From Candidatus Avelusimicrobium caledoniensis (GTDB lineage Bacteria; Elusimicrobiota; Elusimicrobia; Elusimicrobiales; Elusimicrobiaceae): a stretch of 64,000 nucleotides of DNA. The stretch lies in NCBI GenBank assembly GCA_900315795.1, contig ONAM01000004.1, positions 1 through 64,000 of the forward strand, in the 5' to 3' direction. Positions 7,612-16,192 of this stretch are shown piece by piece; positions within the stretch are counted from its first letter, which is position 1; each line of letters begins with the position of its first letter. The notes below the pieces were generated by a model. It made no database searches. It worked only from the letters and a program-made list of their open reading frames with translations, and was not told where the DNA came from. Made by a program: the position numbers and the translations under genes.

Positions 7612-9039
7612 TTATTTTTCCAGTTGGGCTACTAAATTTACAATATGTAAAGCCACTGCATAAGACTTAAACATATCATCTTCACTGAGCCATTCGGTAA
7701 AGTTGTGCTCGTTGTTTTGGCCGGTGAAGACAGTGTATGCACCGACGAGCCCTTTTGTTACAAACATAGCCGCGGTCGTGCCTGCGCGGACCGATTTGAA
7801 ATTCGGTTCTACGCCGGCAGCTTGGCAGGCCTGTTCGGTGATTTCCCGCGTTTTGGGGTGGGAAACTTCGGCCACGTTGTTGTAATTGTTAATCGTTTGG
7901 CGGTGAATTTCTACCCCGTAGCGGGTGGCTAGGAGGTTTGCTATGGAATCTGCCCGAAGTTCCCAATCGTTCATTTCTTCGGAATCATAACTGCGTTGGC
8001 GGATATCCAGTATAGCCGTAGATACCTTGCCTTTTTCGTAATACATATGGTGTAATTCCACATATCCTTGATCTCCGGTGCTTTTGTTGGGGAGTAATTC
8101 TTCCGTGCAAATAGCCGCGCCCAATTCGCACGCGGGTGTCCACGCGTTACGGTAGCCGTTGGTGGCAGCGGCCGATTGGTGACCCGGGTGTCCTTCCACC
8201 GTAAAGAAAGTTTGGCGGGCGTTAAAGTTAGCCATCATAATTTCGCCGTTGGAGCCGCCGTCAAAATCAAAAGCAATTTCCGGGCGGTAGTTTACTTCTT
8301 CAATAAATTCAGCAGCGCGTCCTACATCCTCGTTGGGGGCCAGTACAATTTGAATCGGTCCGTGCTTGAGTTCGGGGTGTTGGGCAAGCGTTTCCAGCAA
8401 GGTCATCATAATAGATAAACCCGCTTTGTCATCTGCGCCCAAGTTGGTGGTGCCGTCGGAAGTAACAACGGTATTGCCGATTTGGGTTTTTAAATACGCG
8501 TCGCGGTCGGAATTGGGGTCAATTACTTGGTTGTTTTTAAGCACAATGGGCTTACCGTCATAATTTTTGATCAGTTGGGCTTGCACGTTTTCGGCCGGAA
8601 CGTCGGGTGTAACGTCATAATGTGCACTAAAACCGAGCACCGGGGCGGGACTCTCTTGGTTGGCGGGGATATTGATAAAAATATAATAATGCTTGGATAG
8701 CTCTATATGTACATTTTCGGCAAACCCCATTTGTTGAATTTCGGCGTATAATTTGTTGGCGGTTTCAATTTGGTTGGGGGTAATTTGCATGTCTTCTTGG
8801 CTTTGGCTGTTATAGGTTACGTAGCGTAGAAAGCGGTTGAGCAAAGTGGCCCGGTAGGAGTCGGCCAGTTTTTTAAGCATACGCGGGCCGGATGTGCGTG
8901 CAGACGCTTCCGCCTGCACGGCGGCGCGGGAAACTTTGTTGTGTAAAGTAAAGGTTGAATTTAAATGGGTAGCGTGTAAAGCACCCGGGAAAAACCCGGT
9001 CAGTAACAGTGCGAGGACTAACGAAAGTGATTTGTTCAT
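7612..9039 (-). CDS. peptidase T-like M20 peptidase with signal peptide
   Basis: This 475-residue protein matches PepT (M20B tripeptidase) over its C-terminal ~400 residues. The zinc motifs are FSAHYDVTPD, NLGADDKAGLS, PNEDVGR and DFDGGSNGE. Unusually, the protein begins with MNKSLSLVLALLLTGF...LHA, a convincing Sec signal. A polar linker of about 40 residues precedes the peptidase domain. Classical PepT is cytoplasmic, so this copy probably works in the periplasm or outside. A GGAGAC site precedes the ATG. It is followed by rdgB. The family is secure; the export is inferred from sequence. Confidence 0.87.
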   Translation of the reverse strand: MNKSLSLVLALLLTGFFPGALHATHLNSTFTLHNKVSRAAVQAEASARTSGPRMLKKLADSYRATLLNRFLRYVTYNSQSQEDMQITPNQIETANKLYAEIQQMGFAENVHIELSKHYYIFINIPANQESPAPVLGFSAHYDVTPDVPAENVQAQLIKNYDGKPIVLKNNQVIDPNSDRDAYLKTQIGNTVVTSDGTTNLGADDKAGLSIMMTLLETLAQHPELKHGPIQIVLAPNEDVGRAAEFIEEVNYRPEIAFDFDGGSNGEIMMANFNARQTFFTVEGHPGHQSAAATNGYRNAWTPACELGAAICTEELLPNKSTGDQGYVELHHMYYEKGKVSTAILDIRQRSYDSEEMNDWELRADSIANLLATRYGVEIHRQTINNYNNVAEVSHPKTREITEQACQAAGVEPNFKSVRAGTTAAMFVTKGLVGAYTVFTGQNNEHNFTEWLSEDDMFKSYAVALHIVNLVAQLEK

Positions 9040-9149
9040 ACCGTCTCCTTAATCAAAGTATATTTTAATTGTAATAATCTGGGCGTTGGCTGACAAGGGC
9101 CAAAAGGCCTAAATTTTTTTTAGGTCTTTGGCGGCCCGCAAGGTCTTGC

Positions 9150-9333
9150 CCCCGGCAAGATTAGCGAAAGCACCGTCAATGAAATTCCCTATTGCCAAAA
9201 TATCGCATTAAACGCAAACAGGGGTTTTAGGCCTCACGCCTGCCCTGGCGAAGGGCTTTTCTGTATATATTTTTCTCTCGCTCGTCATCCCGCAGGGTTT
9301 CTATGCGGGATATAGCGAGAGAAAAAATAAAAC
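9150..9333. repeat. pilin upstream cassette, type 2, copy 1
   Basis: This region aligns with 37947-38139. Shared blocks are CCCCGGCAAGA, CACCGTCAATGAAATTCC (one base different), GGTTTTAGGCCT and TCTGTATATATTTTTCTCTC, then a GTCATCCCG repeat. Both copies run directly into a pilin promoter. The interval 9040-9149 upstream holds only an AGGCCTAA/TTAGGTCTT inverted repeat. Confidence 0.65.
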
Positions 9334-9362
9334 TTGACATCGTTTTTTTTTTTTGCTACATT
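9334..9362 (+). promoter_or_regulatory. pilin promoter, T12 spacer (17 bp)
   Basis: TTGACA (9334-9339) and TACATT (9357-9362) are separated by 17 bp, the optimum for sigma-70. The spacer includes a 12-T tract (9343-9354). This copy is predicted to be the most active of the T-type promoters in the window. Confidence 0.78.
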
Positions 9363-9397
9363 TTATTTGTTGATAAAAACTATCAAAGGAGAATAAC

Positions 9398-9898
9398 ATG
9401 AAAAACAAACAAGCATTTACGCTTATTGAACTTTTAGTTGTTGTGTTAATCATCGGTATACTTGCCGCGGTGGCAATGCCGCAGTACAAATTAGCGGTTG
9501 CCAAGGCGCGCATGACGCAACTGGTTACGCTTGCTAATGCCGTCGTGCAAGCGCAAGAGCGGTATTATTTGGCTAATGGGGAATATACAAACGACTGGTC
9601 GTTGTTGGATATAGAAGTGCAGGGGAGTGGTACCGGGCGTTCTAGAACTAATCCCGCGGGTTGGACACTGGAGCTTACTCTTAATAAATTAAATTCCGGC
9701 CAACCGGATGCTGTATATGCTACCGATTCGCGCTTGCCGGGGAACCTCCTTATTTTTTCGTATAGTAAAGCTTCAGGAAACATAGGTAAAGCTTGTTATG
9801 CTAACTCAAGTAATCAACTTGCCAACGCGATATGTAAAAATGCAACACAGCACCATGTGAGAACTACAAATGATACATGGAGTACATATATTTTTTAA
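9398..9898 (+). CDS. type IV pilin (PilE-like)
   Basis: This 166-residue prepilin has leader [25 protein letters not shown] and MPQYKLAVAKARMTQLV. It is clearly paralogous to the pilin at 47192 beyond the constant region. They share YKLAVAKARMTQL, YYLANG, an ATDSRLPG motif and a KACYAN motif before the final cysteine. Cysteines in ACYANS and AICKNA probably pair. The ribosome site is AAAGGAG. The gene ends 17 bases before the convergent glucanotransferase gene. Confidence 0.93.
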   Translation: MKNKQAFTLIELLVVVLIIGILAAVAMPQYKLAVAKARMTQLVTLANAVVQAQERYYLANGEYTNDWSLLDIEVQGSGTGRSRTNPAGWTLELTLNKLNSGQPDAVYATDSRLPGNLLIFSYSKASGNIGKACYANSSNQLANAICKNATQHHVRTTNDTWSTYIF

Positions 9899-9915
9899 GT
9901 GAGAGTTCATGCTTA

Positions 9916-12579
9916 TTACCGTCCGCTGTTTTTAATCATCTCTTTTATTTTCCCGTTAAACCCGTCGGCCTGTAATAATTCTTCCAGCGTCAGGTGCATG
10001 CGGTAACGCCAATAGTGGCGCGGGTCGGCGGGGACGTTAATGCGTTCTTCCTCCGGGTGGGGGGAGCGCAGTTTCTCGTCCATGCCCAGCCAATCTTGCC
10101 AACCGATCAGCGCTAGCATGGAATTGCTTTTTAAATGTAAATTTAAAATCTCTTCACAAATTTCGCCGCTCATTTCTTCCGGCGCGTCGCCGCTTTTTTT
10201 AAGAACGTCGTGCCAAAATTGCTCAGTAACCGCGCGGTCTTCTTTCCACCACGCGCGGAGCACGGACATATCGTGCGTGGACGGCGTGGCTACCGATAAA
10301 TACGGATAATTAAAAATATCGGCAAACCGCTCTGACGGTTTTTTGGGCATGCGCTGTATTTCTAAACTTAAAATTTGCAATTCGCGCAGTACATCCGGCA
10401 CGGACGCAGGCACCATGCCCAGGTCTTCTGCGCAACAAAGCATTTGCGTGCATTGGGTAAGTGCGGGCAATTTGGTTAGGGCGTTTTTCTTCCAAAATTC
10501 ATTATGCCGGTGGAAGAAAAAATCGTTATACAGCCGGATAAAGGCCTGTTGTTCTTGCGCGCTAAGTGTTTGAAAAACTTCTGCTTGCATAGCCGCAATA
10601 CGCGGATGATATAAGTGGCGGTGTTGGCTGTCGCGCATGAATAACACATTATCACACAAGGCAAATAACGGCTCTTTAAAACAGGCGTATTTTTTCTGCG
10701 GCCCGGCGAGCGCTTGTGCAATTTTGCGCTCGGTATCAACGTCCGGGCGCAGTTTAAATAATCCTTGCCCTGCGGCTATCAAAAAATTTTCTTCTATTTC
10801 CGGCGCGTGCTGATCAAACAGTTTTTCAAGCGTGTTTGCGGAAATATGCGGCCGCAAAAAAGATTGTTTAAACGGTAAACCAAAACTTTCTATTTCTTCT
10901 TGCGAGAGGGGGAGCGCGGGGGAAAACTGCCCTAACAAACCTTGCACGCACGACGCAGGAATTTGCCAAATGCGGAAAAACCCCAACACGTGATCCAGGC
11001 GGTATACGTCAAAATACCGGGCCATGTGTTTGAGCCGTTGCCGCCACCAACGGTAATTATCACGCGCCATGACTTCCCAATTATACGTCGGAAAGCCCCA
11101 GTTCTGCCCGGTGGCAGAAAAATCATCCGGCGGGGCTCCGGCTTGTGCGTTTAGGTGAAAAAGTTGCGGCTCGGTCCATGCTTCTACGCTAAAAGGCGAA
11201 ATGCCAATCGGAATATCCCCTTTTAAAATGACCCCCTGTTTGCGTGCATACGCCGCGGCCGCTTGCAGTTGGGTGTGCAACACAAATTGTACGTAATACC
11301 AAAAATGAAGTTGCGCTTCATGCTCCGTGCCGGATGCGCAAAAGCGGTGTAAATCTTCATCGGAAAATACGGCGTGCTCGGGCCACGTGTGGAAATCAGC
11401 CGTTTTGTATGTATCACGCAGTACGCAAAACATCGCATACGCCGGGAGCCAATGTGCGTTTTGGTGTAAAAATTCGTGAAACTGTGGCGTGCCTAAAACG
11501 CGCTCGCCCTCTTCGTCAAACGCGTGTTGCAAATAAGTCAATTTAAGCCGGAGGGCGCGTTCGTAATCTACGGTGGATAATTTATTAAGTGCTTGCTGTT
11601 CCTGTTCCGTTTTTTTAGCGGAAGATAATTTAGGCAACGCGCGAACGTCCGCATACAACGGGTGGAGCGCATAGACGGAAATAGCGTTATACGGGTAAGA
11701 GTCAGTCCATGTTTTGGTAATGGTGGTATCGTGGACGGGCAATAATTGAATTACTTTTTGCCCGGTTTTGACGGCCCAGTCTACCAGTAATTTTAAATCG
11801 CCAAAATCGCCCGTGCCGCTATCCGTTTGACTGCGTAGCGAAAACACCGGCACGACCACTCCGGCTAACCGGAACGGATGCGTGCGCAAAAACTGCGGGC
11901 GCAAATTGGGGTATACGTGTTCGGTGCTTGGTAATACAGGCAGTTGCGTAAGTATGCGGTTGGGTCCTTCTTCCCATGTGATATGGTTGGTTTGACGGTT
12001 ACGCAAGAAAAATTTATATTCAAACGGAGTTTTTAAATGGGCGGCGTTTAGTGTAATTTTCCACGTGTGGGGTTGTGTTTTGTATAACATGGGCGCGCCT
12101 TGCGTTTTCCAGTTACCCAGAGAGGGTAAATTACCGCAGAGGCCTACGTCTGTGTCGGCGGGTAGGTTAGGTAGTTGCACCAGAAAACTCACACTGCACA
12201 GGTATGCCGTAGCCGGGGTGCGAAGCACCGGGATGTGCTCGGTAATGCAAGCGGAATAGAGCCAAGATTTTGCCGGTAAATCTTGCCATTGGTCGTGGAT
12301 AACATACGTGTCCGTATGAGGGTCAAACAGCACACAGCGCGGGATAGTTTGCCATTCACTGCGTACTACTTTTGGGCCGCGCCGTACTTCGTAATGATAT
12401 TGTACGTAGAGGGGTTGCTTGATGTGCAGTACGGTTTCCCCGTGCCAATTTTCCCCGTCGGGCGAATTTAATTCTATATGTACGCGGCGGTCTTCCGGCC
12501 GGGCATTTTGGCGGTACAAGACGGCGTGGAGCGTTTGGCCAAAGGCCGTTTTATAATGGATATGAAATTCTAATTTCAT
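9916..12579 (-). CDS. malQ: 4-alpha-glucanotransferase, DPE2-like with two CBM20 domains
   Basis: This 887-residue GH77 enzyme transfers maltosyl or glucanosyl units between alpha-1,4-glucans. Residues 1-115 and about 125-215 look like tandem starch-binding CBM20 modules; the second contains VGLCGNLPSLGNWK. The GH77 barrel follows from about 240. The nucleophile Asp is in VYRLDHVLGFFRIW, the acid/base Glu in CCAEDLGMVP, and a third acidic residue in PSTHDMSVLRAWW. This architecture and length match plant DPE2 and its bacterial relatives rather than the ~500-residue MalQ. The start overlaps the stop of the MFS transporter gene by four bases, so maltose or maltodextrin uptake and conversion are coupled. 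A second, simpler malQ starts at 63089. Confidence 0.92.
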   Translation of the reverse strand: MKLEFHIHYKTAFGQTLHAVLYRQNARPEDRRVHIELNSPDGENWHGETVLHIKQPLYVQYHYEVRRGPKVVRSEWQTIPRCVLFDPHTDTYVIHDQWQDLPAKSWLYSACITEHIPVLRTPATAYLCSVSFLVQLPNLPADTDVGLCGNLPSLGNWKTQGAPMLYKTQPHTWKITLNAAHLKTPFEYKFFLRNRQTNHITWEEGPNRILTQLPVLPSTEHVYPNLRPQFLRTHPFRLAGVVVPVFSLRSQTDSGTGDFGDLKLLVDWAVKTGQKVIQLLPVHDTTITKTWTDSYPYNAISVYALHPLYADVRALPKLSSAKKTEQEQQALNKLSTVDYERALRLKLTYLQHAFDEEGERVLGTPQFHEFLHQNAHWLPAYAMFCVLRDTYKTADFHTWPEHAVFSDEDLHRFCASGTEHEAQLHFWYYVQFVLHTQLQAAAAYARKQGVILKGDIPIGISPFSVEAWTEPQLFHLNAQAGAPPDDFSATGQNWGFPTYNWEVMARDNYRWWRQRLKHMARYFDVYRLDHVLGFFRIWQIPASCVQGLLGQFSPALPLSQEEIESFGLPFKQSFLRPHISANTLEKLFDQHAPEIEENFLIAAGQGLFKLRPDVDTERKIAQALAGPQKKYACFKEPLFALCDNVLFMRDSQHRHLYHPRIAAMQAEVFQTLSAQEQQAFIRLYNDFFFHRHNEFWKKNALTKLPALTQCTQMLCCAEDLGMVPASVPDVLRELQILSLEIQRMPKKPSERFADIFNYPYLSVATPSTHDMSVLRAWWKEDRAVTEQFWHDVLKKSGDAPEEMSGEICEEILNLHLKSNSMLALIGWQDWLGMDEKLRSPHPEEERINVPADPRHYWRYRMHLTLEELLQADGFNGKIKEMIKNSGR

Positions 12580-13895
12580 GCGTTACTCCTTTCTTGCACG
12601 CGCAGCGTAAACAGCGCGGCAATCAACAAGCTGATACCGCCTACACCCACTGCGGCAATCGCGCTGGAGTTAAGTGCGTATTTCATAAACGGACCGAACA
12701 GCAAATTCACACAAATTTGCGGAATCACGATAAAGAAATTAAATACGCCCATGTAAAACCCCATTTGATCGTTGGGAATCGCGTTAGCCAGCATGGCATA
12801 AGGCATGGATAAAATACTGCTCCACGCAATACCCACACACACCATCGGACCGATTAACGCGTATTTGGAAAATTCCACGCCAAAAAGCGTTAACCCCAAA
12901 GCACCCAGCCCCAGCCCGCCGATTGTCAAACAAACGATGTGAATTTTTTTAGCGGAAAATTTGGTTGTCAGCCACAAAAGTAAAAATGCAAAGACAAATG
13001 ATACGCCGTTGTAGATACCAAAGCACGAGCTGCCCCAGTTAGCGGCAGTTTCGTAGGCGGGTGTGCCGGGGGTAGCGTTGAACACGCCCGAAGCGATACC
13101 CGGCGTAAAGTATACCCACATAATCATAAACGCCGCCCACGTGAAAAATTGCACAACGGCCAAACGGCGCATCGTTGTCGGCATAGTGATAAACGCTTGC
13201 CACATTTCATCTACTGTTTTACGCAAACTAAACGGCTGTTTTTTGAGTGCGTTAAATTCTTCCATATTAGCGGGAGGATATTCTTGTGTGGTGATTACCG
13301 TGCCGATAATCGCCAGTAAAAACACCACCGCCCCTATGTAAAAGGAATAACGCACTGTGGCGGGGATAGAGCCCAGCGGCGCTTGCGTGCTGACGCCGGC
13401 CCATGTTAAAATCTGCGGCAGAAACGAAGCAATCACCGCTCCCGCGCCGATCATCACGCTTTGCATCGCATAGCCGGTTTTGCGTTGCTCATTAGGCAGT
13501 AAGTCTCCCACAAACGCGCGGAACGGCTCCATGCTCACATTGACGGATGCATCTAATATCCACAGCGCAATCACCGCCATCCAAATAGCCGAGGCCTGCG
13601 GCATTAGAAAAAGTGCAATTACGGCAAAAATCGCACCGCCTAAAAAATACGGACGGCGCCGTCCCAGTGCGCACCAGGTCCGGTCGCTGTAATAGCCCAC
13701 AAGCGGTTGGACGAGTAATCCCGTTACAGGTGCGGCCAACCATAAAAGCGGAATTTGAGATTCGCTTGCTCCCAAGCGCGAATAAATCGCACTCATGTTT
13801 CCCATTTGTAAGGCCCAGCCGAACTGGATACCAAAAAAACCCAAACACATATACATAATTTGGGTCAGTGTTTTTTTCGGTGTGGTTGTTTGCAT
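12576..13895 (-). CDS. MFS sugar transporter (maltose/sucrose-type)
   Basis: This 439-residue inner-membrane protein has about twelve hydrophobic spans. It resembles the GPH/SLC45-like sugar:cation symporters, with QMGNMSAIYSRLGA in the first loop region and GYYSDRTWCALGRRRPYF in the loop between helices 2 and 3. Position and overlap with the glucanotransferase gene suggest import of maltose or another alpha-glucoside. A TATAAT at 13930-13925 and an AGGGGGT ribosome site precede the ATG on the minus strand. It is divergent from the sigma factor gene. The substrate is inferred from context only. Confidence 0.88.
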   Translation of the reverse strand: MQTTTPKKTLTQIMYMCLGFFGIQFGWALQMGNMSAIYSRLGASESQIPLLWLAAPVTGLLVQPLVGYYSDRTWCALGRRRPYFLGGAIFAVIALFLMPQASAIWMAVIALWILDASVNVSMEPFRAFVGDLLPNEQRKTGYAMQSVMIGAGAVIASFLPQILTWAGVSTQAPLGSIPATVRYSFYIGAVVFLLAIIGTVITTQEYPPANMEEFNALKKQPFSLRKTVDEMWQAFITMPTTMRRLAVVQFFTWAAFMIMWVYFTPGIASGVFNATPGTPAYETAANWGSSCFGIYNGVSFVFAFLLLWLTTKFSAKKIHIVCLTIGGLGLGALGLTLFGVEFSKYALIGPMVCVGIAWSSILSMPYAMLANAIPNDQMGFYMGVFNFFIVIPQICVNLLFGPFMKYALNSSAIAAVGVGGISLLIAALFTLRVQERSNA

Positions 13896-14002
13896 AAAGT
13901 ACCCCCTGAAGTAATTTATTTTTCATTATAATAATGTTGTTCCTCTCGCATAGTCCGTTTTTAGGGTTAGATTTACAGTGTGGAGTTTTGCCGCAAATTT
14001 GA

Positions 14003-14008
14003 TATGAT
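14003..14008 (+). promoter_or_regulatory. -10 box six bases before the start codon
   Basis: TATGAT ends six bases before the ATG at 14015, and there is no Shine-Dalgarno. Transcription is predicted to start at or next to the A of the start codon, giving a leaderless message. No clear -35 box is seen. Confidence 0.5.
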
Positions 14009-14014
14009 ATTTAT

Positions 14015-15169
14015 ATGGAACAGGATGAGTCTTTAGATACTACTAACGAGTATTTTAAACATTTGGGCAAAATTACCCAAGAAATTGACCGCGAAGAAAC
14101 TGCGCGGTTATGGGCGTTGGCCAAGAAAGGCAATAAAGCTGCCAAACATCAAATTTTAGAGAATAATTTGCGCTTAGTAATTCCGACAGCCAAACGCTTT
14201 TTGCGCCCCGGTATGGAACTCATGGATCTAATTGAAGAAGGTAACTTGGGGCTTTTGCAAGCCATTGAAAAATATGATCCGTCCAAGGGATACCGTTTTT
14301 CTACTTATGCCGTATATTGGATAGAACAATATATCCGTAAATACATTGAAGAACAATCCGGTTCTATTAAAATTCCGTCGCATGCGTGGGGTAATTTGAA
14401 ACGCTGGTTCCGCGCATGGAATGAACTCAAAGAAGCCAACGGACGTGAGCCGTCTTTGCAAGAAATGGCGCAAGAGTTAGAGTTATCGGCCCGTCAAGTA
14501 AAATCTATTATGGATACACTCAGTGCGGCCAAAGGTATTGATTCGTTGGCTACGGTGGTATATGACGAAGAAGATATGACGCTAGAAGACGTGCTCAGCG
14601 ACGACGGCAAAGGCAACCCGCATGATGTGTTCTTAAAACAAGAAGACCAAAACAGTATCAAACAAAGTATGGCCGATTTAAACGACCGCGACCGCCAAAT
14701 TGTCATTATGCGCTACGGCTTAGATGATAACGACCCCAAAACATTGGGGGAAGTGGCCGATGAACTGGGGCTTTCGCGCGAGCGGGTCCGCCAAATTGAG
14801 GAGCGTGCGATTCGTACCTTGCGGCGCGAAGCGTTGCGCGCGGGATTGATAGAAATGTCCTCACCGGAAGATTTCCGCACACGCAAATTACACGCGGCCA
14901 TGAAACCGCGAGTTAAAACCAATATCTTAGGCGAAGAACGCCCCCGCGGTGCGTTAGCCAAACTGCTGCAAAAAGCAAAGAACTCGGCACAAAAGAACGT
15001 TAAAACGCCGGCGAAAAAAACGGTTAAAAAAGTAACGAAAAAAACGGCTAAAAAAATAAAAGCGGTTAAAAAGGTTGTTTCCAAAAAAACCGCTAAAAAA
15101 ACCGCGCCGAAAAAATCTGCGTCTAAAAAAGCCGTTGCCAAAAAAGTGCGCCGCAATTTCAAAAAGTAA
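14015..15169 (+). CDS. sigma-70 family sigma factor with Lys-rich C-terminal tail
   Basis: This 384-residue protein directs RNA polymerase to promoters. Residues 1-40 match region 1.2. Region 2 (about 41-115) contains NLRLVIPTAKRF, DLIEEGNLGLLQAIEKYD and FSTYAVYWIEQYIRK. Region 3 covers about 120-195. Region 4 (about 215-275) has the helix-turn-helix LGLSRERVRQIEERAIRTLRR. The architecture is that of a group 1/2 sigma lacking the long region 1.1. Residues 319-384 are a Lys/Ala/Thr/Pro-rich tail of repeated KKTAKK and PAKK motifs like histone H1 or bacterial AlgP/Hc1 tails. Such a tail is not part of standard sigma factors. The downstream neighbour is tRNA-Arg, seven bases away. Confidence 0.93.
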   Translation: MEQDESLDTTNEYFKHLGKITQEIDREETARLWALAKKGNKAAKHQILENNLRLVIPTAKRFLRPGMELMDLIEEGNLGLLQAIEKYDPSKGYRFSTYAVYWIEQYIRKYIEEQSGSIKIPSHAWGNLKRWFRAWNELKEANGREPSLQEMAQELELSARQVKSIMDTLSAAKGIDSLATVVYDEEDMTLEDVLSDDGKGNPHDVFLKQEDQNSIKQSMADLNDRDRQIVIMRYGLDDNDPKTLGEVADELGLSRERVRQIEERAIRTLRREALRAGLIEMSSPEDFRTRKLHAAMKPRVKTNILGEERPRGALAKLLQKAKNSAQKNVKTPAKKTVKKVTKKTAKKIKAVKKVVSKKTAKKTAPKKSASKKAVAKKVRRNFKK

Positions 15170-15175
15170 TTTCAC

Positions 15176-15249
15176 GCCCCCGTAGCTCAATTGGATAGAG
15201 CGATTCCGTCCTAAGGAAGAGGTTGCGAGTTCAACTCCCGCCGGGGGTA
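15176..15249 (+). tRNA. tRNA-Arg (CCT)
   Basis: A full cloverleaf is visible: acceptor GCCCCCG pairs with CGGGGGT, there is a D-arm with GTAGCTCAATTGGATAGAGC, and the T-loop reads GTTCAACTC. The anticodon loop GTCCTAA gives CCT, decoding AGG. CCA is not encoded. Confidence 0.95.
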
Positions 15250-15256
15250 TTTCTTC

Positions 15257-15367
15257 CTAAAAATAGCCTACTTCGTCGTTGCGCCAAACCTTAAATACCT
15301 GCGGTGCTGCGCACCGTCCGTGGGCGGTATTCTGCGGTTTGTCGCGCCTAGAATTAGGCTATTTTAG
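15257..15367. repeat. 111-bp long inverted-repeat element after tRNA-Arg
   Basis: Ends CTAAAAATAGCCTA and TAGGCTATTTTAG are inverted repeats. Inner arms (GCGCCAAACC/GGTTTGTCGCG and AATACC/GGTATT) continue the pairing around a GGTGCTGCGCACC core. It could fold into one long hairpin. The bases from 15368 to 15474 show nothing I can name. Confidence 0.6.
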
Positions 15368-15474
15368 TTTGAAAACCCCGTCAGCGTTCGCAAAAACCGC
15401 GAGCCCGGACTGCAGGAAAATTCCGTCAGGAATTTTACCGGAAGGCAACCTCCGCCGGGTACACTTTTTCTGTT

Positions 15475-16131
15475 TTACCAATAATAATGGGCACGGTTTG
15501 TGGTCGAGGTTGTGTGAGAGGGGGTAGACAAACCTGATTCTTGTTTGCAAATTTCATTGCCGATAGGGTCGTCGGCCGCAGGGGAACAACGTTGTTCTCC
15601 ACCGATATTTGTGGTGGAATTATTTAACACAATTCCGTAGCGCATATCACTTTTGCTGTCTCCACACACAACGGTTGCGTCTACCATAGTACAATAGCCC
15701 CAAGAGTAGTAGTAAGAGGTGGGGGAGCTTTTTGTTGGCGTTGGTAAATCAATGGAGAGTTCATTGAAATCCGTGGCATAGGCATTATTGGCTAAGTAAT
15801 ACACTTCTTGGGCTTGTGCGATGGATCGGGTGAGTGCCTTGAGGTTACTGTAACGGCTTTTCTTGACTGCTTTTTGATATTGCGGCAGAGCCACCGCCGC
15901 CAAAATGCCGATAATAAGGACGACTACTAATAATTCAATAAGCGTAAAACCGCTATTATAAAAAAAGACGTCATGCTGAACTGACTTAAGCATCTCACCT
16001 TGTTGCCGTTTTAGAAAGCGGTGAGATTCCAAATCATTGTAGTTAGACCCCGGATAAAGACCTTCCGGGGCGCGGCCAAACGGTAAGGGCCGCGGTTTGG
16101 AATGACATTTAATTTTATTTGTGTTTTTCAT
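15475..16131 (-). CDS. type IV pilin with 61-residue leader
   Basis: This 218-residue prepilin keeps the standard core: a Gly at -1, then [19 protein letters not shown] and LPQYQKAVKKSRYSNLK. Its leader is 61 residues instead of six. The extra part is a translation of an inverted-repeat element (15970-16106), recognisable from LKSVQHDV. The mature part has the family motif EVYYLANNAYATDFNELSID. Cysteines in YCTMVDATVVCGD and RCSP...EICKQE could form two disulfides. The ATG at 16131 follows AAGGAGCAAA and an A11-type promoter, so translation from there is expected. Prepilin peptidase tolerance of this leader is uncertain. Confidence 0.88.
   Translation of the reverse strand: MKNTNKIKCHSKPRPLPFGRAPEGLYPGSNYNDLESHRFLKRQQGEMLKSVQHDVFFYNSGFTLIELLVVVLIIGILAAVALPQYQKAVKKSRYSNLKALTRSIAQAQEVYYLANNAYATDFNELSIDLPTPTKSSPTSYYYSWGYCTMVDATVVCGDSKSDMRYGIVLNNSTTNIGGEQRCSPAADDPIGNEICKQESGLSTPSHTTSTTNRAHYYW
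15970..16106. repeat. GTCAT inverted-repeat element inside a pilin leader
   Basis: The block begins GTCATGCTGAACTGACTTAA and ends TTGGAATGAC, with GTCAT/ATGAC termini. Inner palindromes are present (CTCACCTTGT...GCGGTGAG). It occupies most of the leader codons of the pilin at 15475 and keeps the frame open. Confidence 0.7.
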
Positions 16132-16164
16132 ATTCTTTGCTCCTTATATATTTTGCGTCCCTTT

Positions 16165-16192
16165 ATTATCGTTTTTTTTTTTGATTTGTCAA
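16165..16192 (-). promoter_or_regulatory. pilin promoter, A11 spacer
   Basis: On the minus strand TTGACA (16192-16187) and GATAAT (16170-16165) are 16 bp apart, with an 11-A tract in the spacer. It is the A-type version also seen at 35282, 41384 and 46829. The rest of 16193-16359 holds no recognisable feature. Confidence 0.75.
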
